Translations under genes and position numbers: made by a program
In this document: positions 46,288 to 55,361 of the stretch, one piece after another
Numbering within the stretch: position 1 is the first letter of the stretch
Layout of the letters: the number at the start of each line of letters is the position of its first letter
Assembly (NCBI GenBank): GCA_021776635.1
Contig: JAJFFN010000002.1
Location: 1 to 64,000, forward strand
Reading direction: 5' to 3'
Length of the DNA stretch: 64,000 bases
Source: Robiginitomaculum sp.
GTDB lineage: Bacteria > Pseudomonadota > Alphaproteobacteria > Caulobacterales > Maricaulaceae
The notes under the pieces: generated by a model
Told to the model about the DNA's origin: nothing
The model's database searches: none
The model's input: only the letters and a program-made list of their open reading frames with translations

Positions 46288-47325
46288 ATGACAATATTAA
46301 AGACAGCAGTGTTAGGCGCTTCAGGTTATACAGGCGCAGAATCCGTACGTTTGATATTAGGGCACCCAAATCTGGATTTGGTGGCGCTCACTGCCCACCG
46401 ACATGCGGGCAAAGCCTACGGCGAAGTATATCCACATTTGGCCCATCAGGGTCTACCAGACTTACAAAACTGGCAAGACGTAAATTGGGATAAAATAGAT
46501 GCAGTATTTGCGTGTTTACCCCACGGTGCTAGTGAAGAAACAATTGCTGAATTAGCTAATAAAGATATTAAAATCATAGACTTATCGGCTGATTTTAGAC
46601 TAAGGAACGCACAAGTTTATCAAAAAACCTATGGGCGTAAACACACGTCACCGAAATTATTAGAGAGTGCCGTTTACGGGCTTACAGAATATGCTCGTGG
46701 TGAATTGAAATCCGCTTCATTGGTTGCATGTCCAGGATGTTATCCGACCGCTAGTCTCCTTGCAATACTCCCGAGCTTAGACCTCATCAAAACTGAAAGC
46801 ATTATCATAGATGCAAAATCGGGTGTAAGTGGAGCAGGTCGAAAAGAAAATTCTGCTTTGATCTATCCTGAAATAGCAGAAGGTGCACATGCCTATGCTG
46901 TTGGCAATCATCGCCATGGGCCAGAAATTGATGAAAAATTAAGCGCTATAGCTGGACAAAATATTACCGTAAGTTTTACGCCGCATCTTATTCCTATGAA
47001 TAGGGGCATGATTGCTACTGTTAATGTTGAGTTAAATGAAGGCGTGGCAGTAAAAGACCTACGTTCGGCCTATGAAAAACGTTATCAAAATGAAGCATTC
47101 GTGCATGTAGAAGCTGAAGGCGTAGTTCCGCACACCCGCCATGTTAGGGCGTCCAACCAATGTCGTATCGGTATATTTGCAGGCCGCAACCCGCGCCGAG
47201 CTGTGATTATATCTGTTATTGATAATTTGACCAAAGGCTCGTCTGGACAGGCGGTACAGAACCTTAACGTCATGATGGGGTGGGACGAAACCCTTGGGCT
47301 AAATTTGGTACCAATTTTCCCCTAG
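46288..47325 (+). CDS. argC: N-acetyl-gamma-glutamyl-phosphate reductase
   Basis: A 345-aa NADPH-dependent enzyme of arginine synthesis. The Rossmann start AVLGASGYTGAESVRLILGHP, FACLPHGASEE, the catalytic Cys in LVACPGCYPTAS, KSGVSGAGR, GNHRHGPEI and PHLIPMNRGMIAT are all in place. The ATG at 46288 follows TAAGGA; an upstream TTG at 46270 is too close to the terminator. It stands alone; other arg genes are not in the window. Confidence 0.95.
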   Translation: MTILKTAVLGASGYTGAESVRLILGHPNLDLVALTAHRHAGKAYGEVYPHLAHQGLPDLQNWQDVNWDKIDAVFACLPHGASEETIAELANKDIKIIDLSADFRLRNAQVYQKTYGRKHTSPKLLESAVYGLTEYARGELKSASLVACPGCYPTASLLAILPSLDLIKTESIIIDAKSGVSGAGRKENSALIYPEIAEGAHAYAVGNHRHGPEIDEKLSAIAGQNITVSFTPHLIPMNRGMIATVNVELNEGVAVKDLRSAYEKRYQNEAFVHVEAEGVVPHTRHVRASNQCRIGIFAGRNPRRAVIISVIDNLTKGSSGQAVQNLNVMMGWDETLGLNLVPIFP

Positions 47326-47453
47326 GTTTTGAGGCAATTTTCTAAGTTATTGGAAAATATTTAATCACTTAAACGTCATGAAAAACTTGACGTGTGGGTT
47401 AATAATTGGGACATAAGGAGAAACAAAAACTAAAATCATTAAAGGGGATAATT

Positions 47454-48995
47454 ATGGCTGGAGCACCATCACAAGGTACAGCACAATGGTCATCACGTTT
47501 CGCATTTATTATGGCGGCAGTTGGCTCTAGCGTCGGGCTCGGTAATCTTTGGCGGTTCTCCGCTGAAGCCGGTTCAAATGGCGGCGGTGCTTTCATAATG
47601 ATTTATCTCGCCTGTGTAATTTTCATAGGCATTCCGGTTTTAATGAGTGAATACATAATTGGCCGTGCAGGTAACGCAGCCAGTGCTATTCGTAGTGTTG
47701 GTGATGTTGCGGGGCGCTCTGGCGTTTCTAAACAGTGGAGTATTTTAGGTGTCACAGGTATGGCTGCTTCATTCCTAATCGTTAGCTTTTATTGCGTTGT
47801 TGCAGCGTGGGTTATTGTCTATATACCAAAATTTCTTTCAGGTAGTTTCACAGAACAAACGCCCAATGAAGTTTCAAATCAATTTTCATCATTGATAGTG
47901 GCGGAACCACTTAAGGAAATTATCAATAACCCTAAGGACTTATTTAAGGCTCCCAAAGAAGTGTTGCTTGCTTTTACTGGCTTCGCGATGCTGACATCTT
48001 TTCTTGTTGCGCGCGGCGTTAATAAAGGCATTGAATTCGCCTCAAAAATTCTCATGCCATTGTTCTTTTTCCTTTTGTTTTGTTTAGCTTTATATAGTTT
48101 GGCAACAGGGTTTTCTACTCAGGTTGTTGTAGATGGTAATGCTAGCAATGGATCTGCTGAGGCTCTCAAATTTCTCTTTGCACCAGATTTCTCTGTAATC
48201 ACGCCGAAAATTGCGACTGCGGCTCTTGGGCAGGCTTTTTTCTCTATCGGGCTGGGCAGTGCGATAATGATTACATATGGCTCTTATTTGCCTAATTCTA
48301 TTAGTATTCCTAAATCGGCCATCATCGTCGGCCTTACGGATACTTGTGTTGCTCTGATTGCTGGCTTGGCTATTTTCCCGATTGTGTTTTCTCATGGATT
48401 GGATTTCTCTGCTGGAGCCGGGATATTCTTCCAAACTCTTCCTGTTGCATTATCGAATGCTCCGGGTGGAAATTTCATCGGAGCAGGATTTTTCTTCTTG
48501 GCAATATTTGCTGCCGTTACATCTTCAATCTCATTATTAGAGCCAATGGTCGCTTGGTTGATCGAAAAATTAAACATCTCTCGTTTGATGGCTGCGGCAG
48601 GAGCGGGCTTTGTAATGTGGCTGCTTGGCTTTGGTTCGATTTATATAAGCGGATTTATGAGTGTTCTAGATGGAGAGCTAACGGGCGCTATTATGTTGCC
48701 TCTTACAGGACTTCTGACAATTTTATTTGTTGGTTGGCGAATGAAGAAATCACTAGTTGAAGAACAAATGCATGGTGTGTCTAAGGGCATGCAGAATTTT
48801 TTGATTGTTCTAGTCCGTTTTGTTGCACCAATTTTCGTATCCATAGTCCTTATTGTTGGAATTATCAGCACATATTTTGCAGGCAAAACAACAGCAGAAG
48901 TGTTCGAATCCAATGGCTTTAAGCGTCTGTTAGTCTTGATTGCTTGTTTGGTCATTATTCTTATTTGGACGCGTGTAAAAGGTCGAAAAGCTTAA
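47454..48995 (+). CDS. Sodium-dependent transporter of the neurotransmitter:sodium symporter (SLC6) family
   Basis: A 513-aa inner-membrane symporter with about twelve helices. The first helix has AAVGSSVGLGNLWRFSAEAGSNGGGAF, the unwound sodium- and substrate-binding signature of bacterial LeuT-like proteins. Other landmarks are SEYIIGRAG and ALGQAFFSIGLGSAIMITYGSYL. It probably imports an amino acid with sodium, in line with a marine habitat, but the substrate cannot be told. The ATG at 47454 follows AAAGGGG; the longer frame from 47406 adds a basic leader without support. Confidence 0.9.
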   Translation: MAGAPSQGTAQWSSRFAFIMAAVGSSVGLGNLWRFSAEAGSNGGGAFIMIYLACVIFIGIPVLMSEYIIGRAGNAASAIRSVGDVAGRSGVSKQWSILGVTGMAASFLIVSFYCVVAAWVIVYIPKFLSGSFTEQTPNEVSNQFSSLIVAEPLKEIINNPKDLFKAPKEVLLAFTGFAMLTSFLVARGVNKGIEFASKILMPLFFFLLFCLALYSLATGFSTQVVVDGNASNGSAEALKFLFAPDFSVITPKIATAALGQAFFSIGLGSAIMITYGSYLPNSISIPKSAIIVGLTDTCVALIAGLAIFPIVFSHGLDFSAGAGIFFQTLPVALSNAPGGNFIGAGFFFLAIFAAVTSSISLLEPMVAWLIEKLNISRLMAAAGAGFVMWLLGFGSIYISGFMSVLDGELTGAIMLPLTGLLTILFVGWRMKKSLVEEQMHGVSKGMQNFLIVLVRFVAPIFVSIVLIVGIISTYFAGKTTAEVFESNGFKRLLVLIACLVIILIWTRVKGRKA

Positions 48996-49149
48996 TAAAC
49001 GGTCATATATGGCATCTTCTCTTGTAACGTATGATATATCACAATATTAACCATTCATAGGGAATATTCATTTAGCTTTCAGCTTTACTGCATTAAGAAT
49101 ATAATCTGTATGAAATCACAATGAGCTTTGTTCAATTAGGAAATAAAAT

Positions 49150-49770
49150 ATGAGCTTCTTAACCAGACCTATGGTTATCATCTATTCTTTAGCCTTTAGC
49201 GCACTGTCGGCATGTACAACAGTTGATTTTACACAAGTTGCAGTCGACCAAAAACAAGGGATCGATAAAGAAACTGAAAAGAATGTGGTTGAACGTTCAA
49301 CGTATACGTTAACCAGTATGTTTTATGACAATGGGTGGTGTTCAAGTGCTCCAGAAATAAAACCCCAGGCAACAGCAAGCTTTTTATTCAATGGGATGAA
49401 TAAAGGCAATGATGAGCAGGTGTTGACATCGAAGCCAATGACAATCACGCAATTACAATCAGATATTACCAAGGCTAATAATCAAATTGAACAAGTCACG
49501 AAAGCCGCTGAAATATATTTGGTCGTTGCAGACGAGATTGTCGAATTAGATATTGAACTCCTGCTTTTAGAAGCCGCATTACGGTCTTCCCGTGAAGCAA
49601 AATCTGGCTTTACGCAAAAAATAAATAGCTTATCTGAAAATGATCAGTCGATAATTAACGGGCTTGATGAAATTTCGCATTCAATAGAGGCATTAAAAGA
49701 CGTCACAAATGCATATGGTGTGCGAACTCGATCACATATTGCTGCCCGAGCTGCAAATGCAGGATCCTAA
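49150..49770 (+). CDS. Putative lipoprotein with coiled-coil region upstream of the Mla genes
   Basis: A 206-aa protein I do not recognise. The signal ends in the lipobox LSAC (IIYSLAFSALSAC). Two cysteines of interest follow, including FYDNGWCSSAPE. Residues about 100-190 are helical with heptad-like spacing (ITQLQSDITKANNQIEQVTKAAEIYLVVADEIVELDIELLLLEAAL), suggesting a periplasmic coiled coil. It ends 75 bases before the MlaE-like gene in the same direction, so a link to that transporter is possible but unproven. Confidence 0.7.
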   Translation: MSFLTRPMVIIYSLAFSALSACTTVDFTQVAVDQKQGIDKETEKNVVERSTYTLTSMFYDNGWCSSAPEIKPQATASFLFNGMNKGNDEQVLTSKPMTITQLQSDITKANNQIEQVTKAAEIYLVVADEIVELDIELLLLEAALRSSREAKSGFTQKINSLSENDQSIINGLDEISHSIEALKDVTNAYGVRTRSHIAARAANAGS

Positions 49771-49845
49771 TTCCCCATAAGTTCTAAAATAATAAACTTT
49801 AATGACACAATTATTTGAAAATAATTAAGTCCTTTTCCTTGACCT

Positions 49846-51063
49846 TTGTCTCAGGATTTGCACGTTGGTTTAATGGATACAAATATACAAAATAGCCATG
49901 AAGCCTACAAATTGGAAATTGACCAAGGCCAGTTGGTAGTCCACGCAATTGGTCGGTGGAATTTAGACACAATTAAATCCATAGATAAGGCCCTTAAAAT
50001 TGATTTGAAAGCGCTTGGATACGGTCAAGTTAAATCATCAGGTGAGGATTACGGCGTTGATGATAGCGAGTTCGGCGGAGTAATTTTTGATTTCGAAAAC
50101 TTAACGCGAATTGATACTGCTGGTGCATTTAGTCTTGCGCGTACTATCGGATGTCATGATGGTTTGTGCCGGATGTGGCGAGTACGAAATGCCAATTCCG
50201 GTCAAAAATCATTGCTTACTGTTGCTGCCGAGGCTCAGGCTGAAATGGCAAGAACATTGCCAAAGCCTTGGTATGACACCTTCACAAGACTAGGTGAGGG
50301 GTTTCTAAACGGGATTGCTGAAACTTATAAAACCATTGCTTTCTTTGGGCAATTCGTCGTTATCATTTTAAAAATGATGTTACAACCACAACGCATTCAC
50401 TGGAAATCAGTTGTTTCACACATTGAACGTGTTGGTTTAGATGCGCTTCCTATTGTAACTTTGCTGAGTTTTTTTATTGGATGTGTTATTGCCTTTATGG
50501 GGGCAGACCTTCTTGAGGCTTTTGGCGCAAAAGTTTTTGTTGTTGATTTGGTTGGGGTTGCTGTTTTGAGAGAATTTGCAGTTTTAATAACTGCAATTCT
50601 AATGGCTGGACGTTCCAATTCGGCTTTTACAGCTGAGATAGGTTCTATGAAAATGCGACAAGAAATCGATGCAATGACAGTAATTGGCCTCAATACTGGG
50701 GAAACGCTTGTGGCCCCGCGCGCATTTGCATGCTGGGTTTCTGCGCCTATTTTGACTTTCTTTGCAATGGTTTCAGGTTTGCTTGGTGGTTTGGTTGTGG
50801 CTTGGTCTCAGGGTATTTCGCCTGTTTTATTTACAGCACGGATTACAGAGGTGGTTTCAATAAATCATCTATGGGTTGGTATGTCAAAAGCACCAGTATT
50901 TGGCCTTGTTATTGCTATTATTGGATGTCGCCAGGGTTTGGCGGTTGGCGGTTCGGTCGAATCTCTCGGAACACGAACAACAATTAGCGTTGTGCAGGCA
51001 ATCTTTACAATAATATTATTGGACGCAATGTTTGCAATGCTGTTCCTAAAGATGGGTGTATAG
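49846..51063 (+). CDS. MlaE-family ABC permease with fused N-terminal STAS domain
   Basis: A 405-aa inner-membrane permease for phospholipid or other hydrophobic lipid transport between membranes. The N-terminal 130 residues form a STAS-like (MlaB-type) domain (VVHAIGRWNLDTIKSIDKAL, FDFENLTRIDTAGAFSLAR). The permease domain follows with the elbow helix, ADLLEAFGAKVFVVDLVGVAVLREFAVLITAILMAGRSNSAFTAEIGSMK and EIDAMTVIGLNTGETLVAPR, the MlaE signature. Start is uncertain: TTG at 49846 or ATG at 49873, neither with a clear Shine-Dalgarno sequence. It stands directly before the ATPase gene. Confidence 0.92.
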   Translation: MSQDLHVGLMDTNIQNSHEAYKLEIDQGQLVVHAIGRWNLDTIKSIDKALKIDLKALGYGQVKSSGEDYGVDDSEFGGVIFDFENLTRIDTAGAFSLARTIGCHDGLCRMWRVRNANSGQKSLLTVAAEAQAEMARTLPKPWYDTFTRLGEGFLNGIAETYKTIAFFGQFVVIILKMMLQPQRIHWKSVVSHIERVGLDALPIVTLLSFFIGCVIAFMGADLLEAFGAKVFVVDLVGVAVLREFAVLITAILMAGRSNSAFTAEIGSMKMRQEIDAMTVIGLNTGETLVAPRAFACWVSAPILTFFAMVSGLLGGLVVAWSQGISPVLFTARITEVVSINHLWVGMSKAPVFGLVIAIIGCRQGLAVGGSVESLGTRTTISVVQAIFTIILLDAMFAMLFLKMGV

Positions 51064-51864
51064 GTGGCAAAAGTTGACTATAACAAACTCGATCTATCTG
51101 TACCCGTAAAAGCGATTGGTATACGCTCCCAATTTGGTTCAAATGTAATTCATGAAAATCTTGATTTAGAGCTTAAAGCGGGGGAAATTCTTGGTGTTGT
51201 TGGTGGCTCAGGGAGTGGAAAATCAGTACTATTGAATACACTATTGGGATTGAAATTACCTGAAGCTGGTAATGTCAAGATATTTGGGCGAAACCGCCAA
51301 AATTTAGACAAACATGATTTAAAGGCCTTTGAAACCAGGGTAGGGGTATTGTTTCAAGGCGGGGCTTTATTCTCATCATTGAATGTGCGTGAAAATATTA
51401 TGGTGCCCCTACGTAAACACACTGATTTACCCGTGTCATTAATGCGAGAACTTGCAGAAATGAAACTGAATATGGTAGGTTTACCAGCAACTGCTGCGAC
51501 ACTTTTTCCCGCTGACCTTTCCGGTGGTATGCAAAAACGTGCCGGGCTTGCACGGGCTTTGGCCCTCGACCCACAAATGCTGTTTCTAGATGAACCCACA
51601 GCAGGCTTAGACCCAATCGGAGCCGATGAGTTTGATGATTTAATTTTAGAGCTTAGGGACGCACTCGAACTGACTGTATTCTTGGTCACACACGATCTTG
51701 ATACATTATTTAAAACTTGTGACCGCGTGGCTGTATTGGTTGACAAACATATTGCTATTGCCGACTCTCTGGATAAAGTAATTAAATATGATCACCCTTG
51801 GGTGGCTGAATATTTTGGGGGACCGCGTTCAAGGGCAGCAGGTGTTCAGGATATCCCCTTATAA
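51064..51864 (+). CDS. MlaF-family ABC transporter ATPase
   Basis: A 266-aa ATPase powering the lipid transporter. Walker A GGSGSGKS, Q-loop VGVLFQGGALFSSLNV, the ABC signature LSGGMQKRAGLARAL, Walker B MLFLDEPTAGLDP and the H-loop VTHDLDTLF are complete. It starts at GTG immediately after the permease stop codon. It forms with MlaE, MlaD and the auxiliary lipoprotein a four-gene operon. Confidence 0.95.
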   Translation: MAKVDYNKLDLSVPVKAIGIRSQFGSNVIHENLDLELKAGEILGVVGGSGSGKSVLLNTLLGLKLPEAGNVKIFGRNRQNLDKHDLKAFETRVGVLFQGGALFSSLNVRENIMVPLRKHTDLPVSLMRELAEMKLNMVGLPATAATLFPADLSGGMQKRAGLARALALDPQMLFLDEPTAGLDPIGADEFDDLILELRDALELTVFLVTHDLDTLFKTCDRVAVLVDKHIAIADSLDKVIKYDHPWVAEYFGGPRSRAAGVQDIPL

Positions 51865-51893
51865 AAAGGCTAACGCTAGAAAGGCAACTACAT

Positions 51894-52874
51894 ATGGAAA
51901 GTAAAGCAAATTTTGCTGTAATTGGTGCCTTTGTACTTGTTACACTGTTCGGGTTTGTCGCATTCTTAGCCTATATTAGCGGCCAGCAGTTTGATGAAGA
52001 ATATGATCATTATATTGTTGAATATATTACACCACCACGCGGGATTTCAGTAGGCAGTGAAGTGCGTTTTAATGGTTTAAAAATGGGCGAGGTTACAAAA
52101 ACTATCTTAGATAAAGACGATCCAGGAAAAGTTTTAGTGTATATACAAATTCAAGCTGATACACCTGTTCACATTGATAGTTATGCGCAAAATGAGCCAC
52201 TTGGATTAACTGGTTTAAGTTATATTCAATTATATGCTGGCGAATCTGGAAAACGTTATGATTTTGAAGCATTAGGTGCAAAAATTCCCCATATTGAAGG
52301 CCGCGGTAGTACATTTGATAACTTACTTGGTGGAAGCGAATCTGTAATTGATAATGTTAATTTGGCATTATCTCGGGCAATAGCAGTCTTAGATCCAAAG
52401 GCTGCCAAGGATTTACATGGTGTTATAGCAAACCTAAACATTATAACTGGCAAAATTTCTAAAGTCGATATGAGCAGCGAGCGAATTGATGAGTTTATGA
52501 AAACAATAGAGCAAGCCGCATTAGATTTTTCAACGGCGTCTTTAGCAATTGATACGACTGCAAAAGATGTTTCAAAGTTACTCGAAGGAGATGGCGTCTT
52601 AAATGTTCTTCAACAGACAGAAAAATCACTTAAGGCGGCTGAAGATGCATTGAACGAATATAAGCTACTTGCAACCGATGGACGCGCACTTTCCGAAGAA
52701 GCACGTCTCATCATAGAACAATTTTCAAGCACGGGATTACAAGATTTGTCGTTGGCTATGGCGGATTTAAAAACTTTAATTGATTCACTCAACAGAGTGT
52801 CTGAAAATCTTGAACGTAGCCCAATTGAGTTTCTGGTTGGTCAAGAAAAAGAAATTATGGAGTTACCACAATGA
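51894..52874 (+). CDS. MlaD-family MCE-domain protein
   Basis: A 326-aa periplasmic substrate-channel protein with one N-terminal membrane helix (NFAVIGAFVLVTLFGFVAFLAYISG). The MCE domain spans about residues 40-120 (PRGISVGSEVRFNGLKMGEV, LGLTGLSYIQLYAG). The long C-terminal half is helical (LNIITGKISKVDM to NRVSENLERSP) and may form a coiled tube reaching through the periplasm. Its stop codon overlaps the next start by four bases. Confidence 0.93.
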   Translation: MESKANFAVIGAFVLVTLFGFVAFLAYISGQQFDEEYDHYIVEYITPPRGISVGSEVRFNGLKMGEVTKTILDKDDPGKVLVYIQIQADTPVHIDSYAQNEPLGLTGLSYIQLYAGESGKRYDFEALGAKIPHIEGRGSTFDNLLGGSESVIDNVNLALSRAIAVLDPKAAKDLHGVIANLNIITGKISKVDMSSERIDEFMKTIEQAALDFSTASLAIDTTAKDVSKLLEGDGVLNVLQQTEKSLKAAEDALNEYKLLATDGRALSEEARLIIEQFSSTGLQDLSLAMADLKTLIDSLNRVSENLERSPIEFLVGQEKEIMELPQ

Positions 52875-53497
52875 TTAAGTCCAAAAGGTTTTTCTATGTT
52901 GTGAGTACATTAACAACTCTAATAACAGTTTCCGCATGTACCTCTCTACTACCAAAACCAAAACCAGCACCTACGGTATATCGGTTGAGCATCCCGTCAA
53001 TTTCCCCAACAACCCTTGTTAAGAATTCAACTGTAATAAATATTGAATTTCCGCAGGCGCCACGGGCTTTAAGCGGAACAGACATTGTTTTATCACCCGA
53101 TGGTCGGCGACTAACAGCCGCAGCAAGTGCAACATGGGCAGAACCAGTACCCAACCAAATCCGTCATGCGCTAATAGAAACCTTAGTTGATTATGATAAT
53201 ATTACTGGGGTGATACCCAAGGGCGGTACAAGGGCTCCATACAGATTAAATATGCAGATACGCCGTTTTGAAGCGGAGTTTGATAACGGCGAAGAATTTG
53301 CACCCAACGCTTTAGTTCAAATCAATGCGGCTTTAACAGATACAAAATCGCGTAAATTAATTGGCATTCATTCAGTCAATACAGATAAGAGAGCAGACAC
53401 GCTAAGTGTTTCTGCAATCGTTAATGCTCAAGACGAAGCAACCCAAAAAGCTATGAAAGACATCGCAATTTGGTTGGATGGCTTATTGGCTGAATAG
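52871..53497 (+). CDS. ABC-type transport auxiliary lipoprotein (PqiC/ABC_trans_aux-like)
   Basis: A 208-aa outer-membrane-type lipoprotein. The lipobox VSAC follows a hydrophobic signal, then a Pro-rich spacer and a domain with YRLSIP, FPQAPRALSGTDIVLSPDGRRLTAAASATWAEPVPNQIRHAL and YRLNMQIRRFEAEF, the pattern of the family in which PqiC receives lipids or anchors the MCE tunnel. It overlaps mlaD by four bases, so this operon uses an auxiliary lipoprotein; no MlaC- or MlaA-like gene is seen in the window. Confidence 0.85.
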   Translation: MIKSKRFFYVVSTLTTLITVSACTSLLPKPKPAPTVYRLSIPSISPTTLVKNSTVINIEFPQAPRALSGTDIVLSPDGRRLTAAASATWAEPVPNQIRHALIETLVDYDNITGVIPKGGTRAPYRLNMQIRRFEAEFDNGEEFAPNALVQINAALTDTKSRKLIGIHSVNTDKRADTLSVSAIVNAQDEATQKAMKDIAIWLDGLLAE

Positions 53498-53546
53498 CAA
53501 CAATTTCTTTATTGTATTGACAACTAAACGCTAAATACAAGTTTGT

Positions 53547-54011
53547 TTAGCTTTTGGGTTCTTTGGCTTTAGCCACAGGGGTGCTTGCGGGAGCACTTGA
53601 AGGTTTACTTTTACGCGTACATTTACCATCGAAAAAAGCTCCATTTGCGATAATAAGATGATCCTGTTCAAGATCTGCAAGGACATTCGCGGTTTCTGCC
53701 ATTTCAATACTATTGGCATTTATTTTCCCCGTAACTTTCCCACGGATGAGAACTTTGCCAGCATTTATTTTTCCATTGACTGCGCCTTGCTCACCAATGG
53801 TCAAGGTCGTTGCCTTAATATTTCCCTCAAGCCTACCTTCGATTTGCACGTCACCATCTGTGCTGATTTCACCAGTTACGATTAAATCTCTGCTTAATAT
53901 AGAGGGGGCATTAGCAGATTTATTGCGAGTAGCAGGTGCTACTTTCTTACCAGAATCCAGTGTTGTGCTTGCTGGTTTTTTAGATGGGTCTTGATTGTTT
54001 TTACTGAACAT
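53547..54011 (-). CDS. Bactofilin (polymer-forming cytoskeletal protein)
   Basis: A 154-aa protein with a central right-handed beta-helix (LIVTGEISTDGDVQIEGRLEGNIKATTLTIGEQGAVNGKINAGKVLIRGKV and so on, residues about 40-125) between disordered, Ala/Pro/Ser/Lys-rich termini. Bactofilins polymerise at membranes without nucleotide and position cell-wall enzymes. The gene overlaps the end of the M23 peptidase gene by 11 bases; this peptidase-bactofilin pairing is recurrent and implies localised peptidoglycan cutting. Confidence 0.94.
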   Translation of the reverse strand: MFSKNNQDPSKKPASTTLDSGKKVAPATRNKSANAPSILSRDLIVTGEISTDGDVQIEGRLEGNIKATTLTIGEQGAVNGKINAGKVLIRGKVTGKINANSIEMAETANVLADLEQDHLIIANGAFFDGKCTRKSKPSSAPASTPVAKAKEPKS

Positions 54012-55224
54012 ATTGGCCGGCTTTCATAAATAATTTTGGATTATAAGTACGATCTTCAAATATAACTTCATAGTGTAAATGCGTACTTGTTGATCGCCCT
54101 GATGAACCCATACCTGCTATTTTTTCTCCCTTTTCAATTTTTTGCCCTCTTTTTACATAGGTTTTTTCAAGGTGTGCATAACGTGTTTCAAATCCATATC
54201 CATGATCAATTTCGACGACCCGACCATATCCAGAACGCCGCCCAACAAATTTAACTTTGCCTTTTGCCGTCGCAACTATTGGCGCTAATCGGTAAGAGGC
54301 TATGTCCATTCCGCTATGTTTTGTCGGACGTTTTGTAAATGGGTCTTTGCGCGCACCATATGCACTTGTTACATAATTTTCTGCATCAATTGGGTAGGCA
54401 AGGGGAATTGAATTTAGTGCTAATTCCAATGAAGCAATTTCTGCAGAACGTGCTTTTATTCCTTCTAACCTCGATAAAAAAGCACTTGAATTAGTGTGTG
54501 TACTCTCACCCGTTTCAATAAGTGGGCCACCCATGCCACCTTTACCGTTCGCAAGAATTTTTTCTAATGGAAGACCTGTTGAACGCAACACCGCCCGCGT
54601 AGTTTCTATACGGTTTTGAATTGCATCTTCACCAGACAATAAAATACCATTTTGTTCGCGTTCGAATTTTACAAAAGAAGTATCAAGAACTGTGCCTGTG
54701 TCAATAGCTACATTTTTGCCAAATTTAACTCGTGGTTGCCGTTCAAGGGCATCTGCAACAACGGGAGCCATAAGAACTTCACTGCTAGCATATTGTGTTA
54801 AATTGAGTTTGTTTTCTGGTGGTGTAATACCACCTAGTGTTATCAAACTAACAATAGTATTGTGTTTGTCCTCAAAATGTTTTGCAGCCAGCTCAAACTG
54901 ATTTTGCTGTGTTTCCAGTAATATACGGGCATCTTTCTCTTGCGCCTCTAAATCGACTATATAGCGATCATATTGTGCCTTTTGCACCATGAGCTTTTTA
55001 GTAGAAGAACTAAGAGGGCTTTGTCCCCATAACACATTGAAAAACGTAAACAAAAACCACGCAATAAATAAAAAAGCTGTAAACGCTATCAAAAATTGTG
55101 CACGCGTTGTCAGAATAAAATAGTCTACACGTCCACCAGTTCGATGAATGAACTGCCGTTCCGGGAACGTTTTTAATAGACGTCCTTGTAAATTGACCCA
55201 TAATTGTGATGGCGAATTTTCCAG
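54001..55224 (-). CDS. M23-family peptidoglycan endopeptidase with DUF5930-like N-terminus
   Basis: A metalloendopeptidase of the LytM type. The catalytic domain near the C-terminus shows HSGMDIA, GYGFETRYAHL and STHLHYEV, the HxxxD and HxH zinc motifs. A coiled coil follows the membrane helix (FLIAFTAFLFIAWFLFTFF). Extending the frame upstream of a TTG at 55092 adds a conserved-looking LLKTFPERQFIHRTGGRVDYFI segment, the N-terminus of this alphaproteobacterial family, yet no ATG, GTG or TTG precedes it. CTG at 55224-55222 lies six bases after GGGGA and gives a 407-aa protein, so I chose it. It couples to bactofilin. Confidence 0.88.
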   Translation of the reverse strand: MENSPSQLWVNLQGRLLKTFPERQFIHRTGGRVDYFILTTRAQFLIAFTAFLFIAWFLFTFFNVLWGQSPLSSSTKKLMVQKAQYDRYIVDLEAQEKDARILLETQQNQFELAAKHFEDKHNTIVSLITLGGITPPENKLNLTQYASSEVLMAPVVADALERQPRVKFGKNVAIDTGTVLDTSFVKFEREQNGILLSGEDAIQNRIETTRAVLRSTGLPLEKILANGKGGMGGPLIETGESTHTNSSAFLSRLEGIKARSAEIASLELALNSIPLAYPIDAENYVTSAYGARKDPFTKRPTKHSGMDIASYRLAPIVATAKGKVKFVGRRSGYGRVVEIDHGYGFETRYAHLEKTYVKRGQKIEKGEKIAGMGSSGRSTSTHLHYEVIFEDRTYNPKLFMKAGQYVQ

Positions 55225-55235
55225 AATATTTCCCC
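55222..55235 (-). promoter_or_regulatory. Shine-Dalgarno sequence and CTG start of the M23 gene
   Basis: On the minus strand GGGGA (55235-55231) is followed after six bases by CTG (55224-55222), in frame with the M23 gene. It is the only well-placed ribosome-binding site found upstream of the conserved N-terminal segment. An ATT three bases earlier is the alternative. Confidence 0.5.
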
Positions 55236-55361
55236 GATTATATGTGTGCTTTAGATATTACGTGAGAACATTTAACAAGTTTTCAATAAAAAACTAGACA
55301 AAACATCAAAAAAGCGAAAAATTTAATAAATAATCGGCTAGTAATCCATTCAAGTAACTCT

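Noticed and set aside
55010-55201. Alternative ATG-started frame upstream of the M23 gene (MGQFTRTS...)
   Set aside because: It is out of frame with the peptidase and contains no family-like sequence, whereas the in-frame reading has the conserved FPERQ segment. Kept only as a reason to check for a frameshift.
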